Part shown: positions 56,396 to 64,000 of the stretch, one piece after another
Position numbering within the stretch: the first letter of the stretch is position 1
Layout: each line of letters opens with the position of its first letter
Source: Pisolithus tinctorius
Taxonomy: Eukaryota; Basidiomycota; Agaricomycetes; Boletales; Pisolithaceae
NCBI GenBank assembly: GCA_024663395.1
Contig: JANFAH010000001.1
Coordinates: forward strand, 3,596,001-3,660,000
DNA length: 64,000 nt
Direction: 5' to 3'
The notes under the pieces: generated by a model
Told to the model about the DNA's origin: nothing
Seen by the model: the letters and a program-made list of their open reading frames with translations, nothing else
Database searches by the model: none
Translations under genes and position numbers: made by a program

Positions 56396-57093
56396 TCTAC
56401 CTGATAATGAGCGCGGTCGACTTTCGTACGATGCGCATACTCACAGTCAAAGCTTGGAGAAATATACGTCGGACCCCGAAACGTAACAGTATAATATTCA
56501 GTTGTGGGCTGGGCTGGCATTCAAGTGAACGCGGGAAGGGATATGCAGGGAAACTCACTGAGTTGGCTTGCACGACGACGGGCGTCTGATTGTAATAATT
56601 AGAATGGGGGGGAGGGGGGTTGGTTACTGGAGAGTTCAGTATCGGCGGCAGCACGGACAACGGCAAATTACCAGTGCAGTCGTTAGCCAAGCAACGCGCA
56701 CCTCGCGAAAATCGCGATACGTGGCTCAAGGATCCTGGACTGTATGGCGGCTGTGGTATGATCTAGGGTGCGTTGAAAACGTGTCCACCGCAACACGATG
56801 AAGGAGCGTGCATATTGAAATCTTCCTCCAGCAATATCACAGCTTGCAAGTGCTGTGCGAAGTCATCATGCTTCTCGTTCTGGAACCATGAGATTAAGCT
56901 CCATTGTGCGGGAGTTCTTCAACACATGGAGCTCGGACCTCAGGCACGAGCTGCACCAGTGATGCAATTTGAAGCTGTTTGAAGTACATACTGCTAAAAG
57001 CCAAGCCAGGGAACATACTTTCTTTGACTGCTACGTACGTATTTCAACTTCACGGACACCTCGAAACATCAAGCTAAGTCATGTTTCTCCATT
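56396..57093. repeat. 5' flank shared with the second two-unit GTPase gene
   Basis: Upstream of the first GTPase gene. Blocks matching the flank at 58618-59030 are AAGCTTGGAGAAA at 56450-56462 (58677-58689 in the other) and CGTGTCCACCG.AACACGA.GAAGGA.CGTG at 56779-56810 (58995-59026). The part nearer 57093 is the 3' flank of the next gene. Confidence 0.7.
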
Positions 57094-58617
57094 TCAGTTC
57101 AACTTCCCCCAAAACTTCCACCGATTCGGAGGTCGCAGCTTCGCTAGCACATCGTCGGCACGCTCCGCGGACATATTACACTCCTCAACTAGCATTCTCC
57201 TGATAGCAACGTCCTTCGGAAGGTTACCTCCACCACTAATAAGTATCCCCATCCTCTTCAAGAAAAGCGATAGCCACGTGTCCGCCTCCATAACAAACGG
57301 CGTTCCAGATTCTTGCACATGCGTCTTCAGTAAATCCAGTAGAGTTTCCCGCGACACCCTCAGCTTGTCCTCGAGCAGAGGACTATTGTTCTTGAACAGA
57401 TCATTATCCTTGTCGATTGCAGTGACGCACGCATGTCCGACAAAGTCGATACCGAGTTCCCTAATGTCCGGCTCATTTTCTGTCCACCATTCGTCCATGT
57501 TGGGCTGACCCTCCAGGTGCGTGACGACCGCGGCCACCGGCACTTTCTTCTCGCACAGATACTCCTGAAAAAGCCTGTAGTTACTCAAATGAGTATCATT
57601 CAGCCGTCCTCCGTGGATGCAGAATAGCAGCAGGTCGACACCTCCCGCACGGTTCAACCCGCGAATAAGCTCGTGTGCTTTTTTGATGTCACTGAGGTAT
57701 TCTTTTTGCTTTACCGTCGGGTTATTCATACCAACGGTATCGAAGATACGAAGATGGGACTCGTTTGCAATGAGACGATACTCCGTCGAATCCAGAGTGC
57801 AGCCCCGCGCCTTGGACGACACTTTAGCCAAGCGGTACCCAGCAATCAAGTTGATAACGGAGGATTTTCCAGCGCCACTCTCTCCAAAGAGCACGATGTT
57901 TGGTATCCGGAGGATCAGTCTGACTTTGCCAGTCAACAATTCGGCTTCCTCAGTGGACAAACCACATTTCTTAGTTAAGGTTTCATTGGCACCAGCAAGT
58001 CGGTCGAGGAGAGGCTGCGTTGGTTTAGATAAGATGACATCGCCCTGAGCGGTAGCAGTCCCAAGAAGCTGAATCAGTGCGTTTCTGGATTGTTGATACC
58101 GAAGATCAAAACCGGGCCCCTGCGAACGTAGGGCGGTGACACAAGCGTGCCCTGCGAACTGCAACCCCGAGTTGTCAATGTCTCCTGAGTTCCTCCTCCA
58201 CCAGTCATCCAAGGAACTTTCCCTCTCCCGATATGTCGCAACCAGCACAATTGGAACAGTGCCGTCAAAGAAGAAATCGTGGAATAGATGGTATACATGT
58301 TGAGTAGTAGGATTCAGCTTGTCTTTGTTCGTGCAAAGGAAAACGAGGTTGATTTTGCTTTTCAATGACTGGATTAATTTGCACGCCTTTTCATAAGGGG
58401 CAAGGCGATCCAAACTGCCCCTCTGCGCTGGGCCAAAGCCCGTGGTATCGTACATGCAGACTTCAGTGGAATTGACCTCGAACGGATAAGGTGTAAAATC
58501 TTCTGTACAAGTGTCGGCGTCGGATGACTCGGGGGCGAGTTCTTTATCTGCGAGAAGGTTGATGACGGAACTCTTGCCTGCCCCTGTTTCGCCAACGACA
58601 ACTATGTTAAGAGACAT
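57094..58617 (-). CDS. two-unit AIG1/GIMAP-like GTPase (2)
   Basis: A single-exon frame of 507 aa, closely related over its whole length to the 490-aa gene next to it. Unit 1: GETGAGKSS near 9, DTTGF, ATYRE, GHACVTA, closing motif KKCGLSTEEAELL. Unit 2: GESGAGKSS, DTVGM, VVTHLEGQ, GHACVTA, then EADTWLSLFLKRMG and EECNMSAERADDVL. Small insertions distinguish it (for example NDLFKNNSP before the last helices). Shared C-terminal ends and shared 5' flanks show the two-unit gene was duplicated as a whole. In both genes unit 1 has the ATYRE form and unit 2 the THLE form. The two units thus diverged before the gene copy, and may do different jobs. Confidence 0.87.
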   Translation of the reverse strand: MSLNIVVVGETGAGKSSVINLLADKELAPESSDADTCTEDFTPYPFEVNSTEVCMYDTTGFGPAQRGSLDRLAPYEKACKLIQSLKSKINLVFLCTNKDKLNPTTQHVYHLFHDFFFDGTVPIVLVATYRERESSLDDWWRRNSGDIDNSGLQFAGHACVTALRSQGPGFDLRYQQSRNALIQLLGTATAQGDVILSKPTQPLLDRLAGANETLTKKCGLSTEEAELLTGKVRLILRIPNIVLFGESGAGKSSVINLIAGYRLAKVSSKARGCTLDSTEYRLIANESHLRIFDTVGMNNPTVKQKEYLSDIKKAHELIRGLNRAGGVDLLLFCIHGGRLNDTHLSNYRLFQEYLCEKKVPVAAVVTHLEGQPNMDEWWTENEPDIRELGIDFVGHACVTAIDKDNDLFKNNSPLLEDKLRVSRETLLDLLKTHVQESGTPFVMEADTWLSLFLKRMGILISGGGNLPKDVAIRRMLVEECNMSAERADDVLAKLRPPNRWKFWGKLN

Positions 58618-59603
58618 CCTACCTAGGAATAAGGGTTATGATAGTCGGTTTCTGTACACTGAGTATACTTACTGCTAAAGCTTGGAGAAAAACACGTTGA
58701 TCTCGAGCAGTTAAAGCGTGTCAGCACAATCAACTATGAACTTCATCAACATTGAAGCTAATGTGGGAGACGGACTGCTAGAAGACTCACTGAGCTGGTT
58801 TACACTGCAGCTGACCTCTGAACCGGAGGGATTGCGATAGGAGCGAAAGGCGAGGTCACCAGTTCCTCGCTTTCAAACTGGTATTTATGAGAAGGAGGCT
58901 TCAATTTCGCAGACGCCGGACAATGGAAAGATTACCAGTCCTGCGAGAATAGAGCTCAAGCGCTCAAGGGTTTGGTTGTATTCGTGCGTCGGGAACGTGT
59001 CCACCGTAACACGACGAAGGAACGTGTTGCAGGGACATATCCTGTGAGTGCTGGTCCTGTGCCGTGATAAGCTCCATCGTAATGCGTGCGGCTCGCTGCG
59101 CTCGACGGTGTCATACATCGAGACAACGTATACGAATGAGTGCAGTGCCTGTAGGAGCCCATCCTAATCATCGACTGTCGGGTGCAAGGCAGGTTAGTAG
59201 CGCCCGGTATTTACTAATGTTTGTACCTGAGCTACATAGTCAGAGTAGTAGTCCGCTGCCTAATGTGATTCCGTTCCGTTCTACAAGGACTAATAGATCG
59301 AGGATGCGGTCGACGGATCTTTCTAGTTTTCTGTCAAAGAAAATACGGGGACATCTCAGATCTCGGGTTCCAGCCCGTGTGAGCATCCCTAACAACACGC
59401 GTTCGGTTTCAATGATGGGTTGAGGGCCATTGCCTTGCATCTTACGCCCAACCCACGACCTCACGTTGGCCACAAGGCAGCTTGACCACCCAAGTAAGAA
59501 ACGCCGGTGGTATTGACCTACTATCCAAGTGTACTTGACCTCATAAATTTGGTGAGACATAATGCTCGTCTTACCGCTCATGCACTGAACAGCCTACGCA
59601 GAC
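58618..59603. other. divergent flank between GTPase genes 2 and 3
   Basis: Contains the duplicated upstream block described for gene 1 (58677-59026) and the promoter of the plus-strand single-unit gene. Open frames here (59064-59423 plus, 59581-59240 minus) overlap antisense and have no motif. Confidence 0.5.
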
Positions 59604-60374
59604 ATGTCTCCAAACACTCTCAACATCATTCTTTTCGGAGAAACAGGAGTAGGCAAAAGCTCTGTAATTAACCTCATCGCTGGAAGACAGGTTGCCAAAG
59701 TGTCGCCAGATGCTGATGGCTGCACGATGAACTCGACAGATTACGAGTTTACGGTCGGCTCGAGGACAATAACAATCTGGGACACTGTAGGGCTCGAGGA
59801 ACCTCAGATGGGCGTGAATGGCTACTACGCAGCCATAGTGAAGGCCTTCAATCTAATCCAAAAACTGAGCAGGGCTGGCGGTGTCGACCTCCTCTTGTTT
59901 TGCATCCGCGGGAATAGGATCACCGCTACTACACAGAGCAACTACCGCCTTTTCTACGAGGTTCTCTGCGACAAGCGAGTTCCGATCGCTCTTGTTGTCA
60001 CACACTTGGAGAGGGAGTACCGGATGGAGGATTGGTGGGGGAGGAACGAAGGTAACATCGAGAGGTATGGAATCAGGAGTGCTGGGCACGCCTGTGTTAC
60101 CGGCATCACGGACAAGGAGGAAAAGTTCCGTGAATCGAGAGAGGCAATTAGTCGCCTCCTGTCTCAGCATGACAGCCGGGGCAGATTCGCTATGCCGCCA
60201 GAGCCGTGGCTCACCCGACTTCTTCAACATCTAGCCTCGCTGGTTTCGACCAACTCTTCTTGGGGGAAAGACTTTTCACGTGTTTTAACCAAACGGTGTG
60301 GTTTGGATGTGGAAACAGCGCATCGTTTGGCGGCGCAGTTGCGAGGTTACGGAGACCGGCATTCTTTCACTTGA
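59604..60374 (+). CDS. single-unit AIG1/GIMAP-like GTPase (3)
   Basis: A 256-aa intronless GTPase. P-loop GETGVGKSS near 12-20, a threonine-free switch region, DTVGLEEP (G3), FCIRGNR, VVTHLERE (G4 place), GHACVTG (G5), PEPWLTRLLQHL and closing motif KRCGLDVETAHRL. It is nearest to the single-unit gene at 60655-61416 and to unit 2 of the two-unit proteins (shared GVDLLLFC and YRLF.E.LC). The gene lies on the other strand from its three relatives. The start at 59604 is the only upstream ATG in frame with the P-loop. Confidence 0.86.
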   Translation: MSPNTLNIILFGETGVGKSSVINLIAGRQVAKVSPDADGCTMNSTDYEFTVGSRTITIWDTVGLEEPQMGVNGYYAAIVKAFNLIQKLSRAGGVDLLLFCIRGNRITATTQSNYRLFYEVLCDKRVPIALVVTHLEREYRMEDWWGRNEGNIERYGIRSAGHACVTGITDKEEKFRESREAISRLLSQHDSRGRFAMPPEPWLTRLLQHLASLVSTNSSWGKDFSRVLTKRCGLDVETAHRLAAQLRGYGDRHSFT

Positions 60375-60654
60375 TCAACTGATTATAATGTAGAGGTACT
60401 CTGTACATCTCACAGTCCGTGGCATTCGAATTCTTGCTGTTGTTTATTAAATCAACAGGCCCCTCAGGTTCGAGTAACAAACGAGGATAGTCATGCTTTC
60501 TATGCTGCGACATCACGGTACTTCCGTAGCACGTATATCTACACGTCTGTGCAGTGGAAAGCCACTTGAATGGCTAGCAGTCCAGAGTATACATATCTGA
60601 CAGGCTTGGACGTCACTCACGCCGAATCCCTTCCCTCTGCCATGTCCAAGCCAG

Positions 60655-61416
60655 TCAATTGTCATTATCCGTCATTGTTTCCAGAATTTTTTGTGCGGCT
60701 TCTGCGTCCAATCCACATCGCTTGACCAGAGCTTTCTGCAAATTTTTCCCCTTCGGTATGCCAACTTTATCGCCCGTGAAGAGCTTTAGCCCCTTGATGA
60801 TCCTTGCAAGCCAGTCACCTTCCGGCATGGTATACCTTCCTGACCCATCGTGTTGTTGCAGCAAGCTGAGGATTGCCCTCTGCGATTTCCAATACTTGCC
60901 CTCTGGCCCTCTGTTATCTGGTATTCCGGTCACGCAAGCATGTCCGGCGCACTTGATACCATACTTCTCGATACTCTTGTGGTTTCGAGTCCACCAGTCC
61001 TCCATGTCGACCTCGCGTTCCAGGTGTGTAATCACGAGCGCAATTGGCACTTGTTGTCCACAGAGGACTTCATAGAAGAGCCTATAGTTGCTTTGGGTGG
61101 TCATAGTAACCCGGTTTCCACGGATGCAGAAGAGGAGGAGGTCGACTCCTCCGGCTTCTCTCAATCGCTTGATGAGAAGCCAGGCCTTCTCGATCGCAGG
61201 GATGTAACCATTCACCCCCATTTCTGGTTCTTCCAGGCCGACGGTATCCCAGATACTGACACGAGTCGAGCCGACGTCAAACTTGTATTCCTTCGACTGC
61301 AGTGTGCACCCTTCGACATCCGGCGAAACCTCTGCTACGGTTCGACCCGCAATAAGGTTTACAACAGAACTTTTCCCGACACCCGTCTCCCCAAACAGTA
61401 TGATGTTTATAGACAT
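60655..61416 (-). CDS. single-unit AIG1/GIMAP-like GTPase (4)
   Basis: A 253-aa intronless GTPase convergent with gene 3; the two 3' ends are 280 bp apart. P-loop GETGVGKSS at 9-17, DTVGLEEPEMG, CIRGNRVTMTTQSNY (nearly the same in gene 3), VITHLERE, GHACVTG, EGDWLARIIKGL and closing motif KRCGLDAEAAQKIL. It is probably the product of an inverted duplication with gene 3, or each comes from a common single-unit ancestor. No signal peptide, membrane segment or lipid attachment motif is seen. Confidence 0.86.
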   Translation of the reverse strand: MSINIILFGETGVGKSSVVNLIAGRTVAEVSPDVEGCTLQSKEYKFDVGSTRVSIWDTVGLEEPEMGVNGYIPAIEKAWLLIKRLREAGGVDLLLFCIRGNRVTMTTQSNYRLFYEVLCGQQVPIALVITHLEREVDMEDWWTRNHKSIEKYGIKCAGHACVTGIPDNRGPEGKYWKSQRAILSLLQQHDGSGRYTMPEGDWLARIIKGLKLFTGDKVGIPKGKNLQKALVKRCGLDAEAAQKILETMTDNDN

Positions 61417-62015
61417 CTAGGTAGCGATGTGTTAGACAAGGACCTAAGAAGGTAAGCACTTGAGAACATACTGGACAGGTGAGGCCTATACCGCTGATAT
61501 GGGAGGTCAAGATATGAGATTCACTTGCGAGAACGCGTAGGTACTCTAGGAATCGAGAACGAGGGGGTCGTTGGCAGAGGCTTATACTCAGCAGGGATGA
61601 AGGGTTCAGTCTACACTGAAATAGTCGCTAAAATGCATCAACATGCTGGTGCTTAATCCAGATCGGGTCGGCCCACGGTGATTACCATCAGCGAAGCAAA
61701 CAAGGAAGCCTGCCACGAGTCAGCCGCACGGCCTCATGGCTAACAGGCAGCACGTCCACAATAGGCGAAACAAACATGCGATACGTGCCTAAGTGGAGAG
61801 ACCGGAACATCTAGATGTGATGTTTGGATATCCAACGCAGAGGCGCTGGACTTCAAATAATTGCATAAGTGGGCCCTTAGCTGGGAGCCAGATGAGGCCG
61901 CCATACGTACAGGCCCTGCAATACCAGTCACAAATGCGAAAGCAACTTGCAACTCTTAGAGACATGGTACACCACACCAAACCCAGCTTGTCGCAAAGAC
62001 CCTTAGGCTCGTTGT
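61417..62015. other. intergenic, no gene seen
   Basis: Promoter of GTPase 4 on the left and 3' flank of the next minus-strand gene. The plus frame 61793-62158 overlaps that gene antisense and has no motif. Confidence 0.4.
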
Positions 62016-63986
62016 TCACTGCGATGGAGAGGATGGCGCAAATAAATCGAGTGAATCATCTGAAAGTACGGATTCAGCCTGATAGTTATGATGAGTATCT
62101 GGTGATAGCACCGCCCGATGTGTGGGTGGGGATGAGTGAGAAGCAGCAGGGGGAATGACATATTTTTCTGGTATTGTTGAGGATCCCTTGGCATGCAAGA
62201 CCACTCGATTCGTTTGAGCGTCAGCAAGCAATGTTGAAAAGTTAGTCCGTGGCCTTTTTGATAGTGGTCCGCATCGAGGTGAATAAGCCGAGCAGGCTTC
62301 TCGTGTATCGTCGTGCTCCGATCTTCTAATATCTGAATCAGAGAGCTCGCATAGTGTCAGTTGCAAAGAATGCCGCCTCCCAGCGTTCCTCGTAACTCGT
62401 GATGCAGATGTGAATCCGACATGTGAAGTTTGTTTTTCGCGAACAATGTGTCTCAACGATCGAACTTCAAGGTTAGGTTGGTCGTTGCCAAGTCGTTCCT
62501 TCTGCTTGTGGACTGGAGTGGCGCGGACCCAACATCCCACCATTTCTTCCCACTCCCAGTGTCCACTCGGTTCCCGTAGATGATGTCGACGACCCCCTTT
62601 GAACCGGCGAGGAAGGGAAACCGGAGGACTGCTACCGGGTTGAGTCTGACCAAAGCATCTGCGTTCAGCAGCGTCAACGGTATCCATTAGCTTGCGTCGA
62701 TATTCTACTAGCAGAGAAGAATTTTCCTGAGGAAAATTTTTGATTGTCCTCTCGAAATAGCTGAGTGCGCATGCCCATAAGGACGCATCGAGCTTCAGGA
62801 GCTTTCTGGAGCACAGAACTGATGAATACATCTTGAGTTGGGACATGAAGTGTTCGGAAAAGACCCGAAATTCTTGGGTATCCTCGCGCTGATTCAAATA
62901 CAAGACTAGCCGGTGGTAAGTCGTTGGTACAGGGGTTATTCCTCGTAAGATAGAAGCCAGTCTGTCGCCGAAATCCTCCAAGTGAATTAGCGCCTGCGTT
63001 GCAAATACAGCGACGATGTCAGACAGTGTGTCCCCTGCCGCAAACTCGCCGCCGTCAGTGCAACATTTCTCTAACACGTCGACCAGCAGGTGTAATCTTT
63101 GGCTCGGAAACAAGTCGGGTATAGCGCATGATGGGGCAAAGCTGTCCCACAGGTCGTTTAACCATTCTACGAGCTGTAGTCGCGGCTCTCCGGTACAGAT
63201 ATTCCCAGCCAACCGATGGGCTCCGCTGGAAAACAGGAACGTGGTCAAGGCGCTGATCATACGGATGAACGCGTCGACATCTTGGCGTCCGATGGCATTG
63301 ACCAACTTGATCAGTGCATTCCAAGCTGGTAAGGGTAGATCCCCCGAGAGAGGAAAGGTCGAGAGTACTGCTTGGCAGAATGCCGATGTGGTAAAGGGTG
63401 ACAGATCGCGTGCAGATTTCTGTTTCATATCGGCGCTGATCCATCGAGTGTGGAGATCAACAAGATATGTATCATGTGCTGGATATGTGACGAGGTCAAG
63501 ACGAGATGGGTTTTGAAAGGTGAAAACCTGGGACAGCACTATATTCAGTAGGTTCTGTGCGTCATGCAGTATGCCGAATGATATGCAGACGTCCAAAAGA
63601 ATGTTGATAAGCGTATGATGGCGTGAAGTATGCAGGACGATGGATAAAGCATGCGACACGACCGAAAACCTAGTAAGAATAAGTTCACAAGCTACGCACG
63701 GGTCTCACAAAAATATCAAACCATACCTTCGATAATGAGACGGAACGGATTCGTAGATTTCTTCCGTAAATGCCCTGATTATATCTTCATCCACAGGGTC
63801 GTCTAAGGAAGCGCTCCCAGAGAAATCAGAGGCAGTCACCGGAATACTACCCCCTACGATTGAGCCACATATGGCGGCGAGACTGATGATGCGTTCGCTG
63901 CATGGCGTTCCAAAAATCGCAATCACAATATTGCGAAAAGCATCACTAACTGCGTATATGTGCCGTGAGAGTTCGTGGTCAGCCAT
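62016..63986 (-). CDS. uncharacterised 637-aa alpha-helical protein
   Basis: Two exons (63986-63727 and 63669-62016, intron 57 nt, phase 2) give 637 aa. The frame was continued across the intron by YESVPSHYRR joined to FSVVSHALSIVLHTSRHH. Residues 1-430 are largely helical with leucine-rich stretches (LINILLDVCISFGILHDAQNLL, SQRLHLLVDVLEKC); this could be an armadillo/HEAT-like array, but no repeat consensus is clear. From about 430 the chain is basic and Ser/Pro-rich with several arginine pairs and ends SLDLFAPSSPS. I do not recognise the family. The first ATG is 14 bases from the window edge, so the true start could lie beyond it. Confidence 0.6.
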
Positions 63987-64000
63987 TGAACTATGTTCCA

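Noticed and set aside
54923..58617. CTNKDKL in unit 1 of both doubled GTPases as the NKxD (G4) motif
   Set aside because: Alignment with unit 2 and the single-unit proteins puts it opposite CMRGGRL/CIRGNR, before the G4 strand; the G4 place is ATYRE/THLE.
1..64000. CRISPR array, rRNA or bacterial operon features
   Set aside because: None seen; gene structure is eukaryotic throughout.

Overview
The window is nuclear DNA of a filamentous basidiomycete, most likely an agaricomycete. Genes are split by many short introns (about 50-75 nt, with GT..AG borders and CTNA-type branch points). Protein families include fungal or basidiomycete types: a MATA-type HMG box, Zn2Cys6 plus C2H2 factors, an Mtf2-like protein and a fungal EZH2. 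Genes lie on both strands without operons. The species cannot be named from the sequence alone.

Layout. 1.9-9 kb: atg5 (-), MED31 (-) divergent from a UCH37-type deubiquitinase (+), an aldo-keto reductase (+) and a possible XRCC4-like protein (+). 8.8-10.5 kb: a bacterial-type mannose-1-phosphate guanylyltransferase with a coiled-coil N-terminus (+). 13.6-19.9 kb: a DUF218 membrane protein (-), a transcription factor joining C2H2 fingers to a Zn2Cys6 cluster (-) and a CECR5-like HAD hydrolase (-). 22-33 kb: a WW-MyTH4-RhoGAP protein (+), an Mtf2-like mitochondrial protein (-), tRNA-Ser(AGA) (+), an HMG-box factor (-) and a PRC2 catalytic subunit (EZH2-like, +). 34.6-43.4 kb: two paralogous three-finger zinc proteins, a YCII-domain mitochondrial protein and a 962-aa ankyrin protein. 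45.2-49.7 kb: a direct tandem duplication of about 1.3 kb carrying two glycine-rich RRM genes, plus a third relative on the other strand. 51-54.5 kb: an ABCB-type transporter with a shortened, non-canonical ATPase domain. 54.9-61.4 kb: four GIMAP/Toc34-like GTPases, two with a single unit and two with two complete units. 62-64 kb: a 637-aa protein of unknown function.

Most single genes are housekeeping (autophagy, Mediator, proteasome-associated deubiquitination, nucleotide-sugar synthesis, tRNA, chromatin silencing). The accessory part is the 45-61 kb stretch, with recent tandem duplications (RRM genes, GTPases) and the reduced ABC protein. The GTPase cluster is the best candidate for an undescribed system. 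Several intervals of 1.3-3 kb hold no gene I can recognise. Exon borders were set by hand from frame continuity and splice sites. Where total length is given, the exon sum was checked to be a multiple of three.
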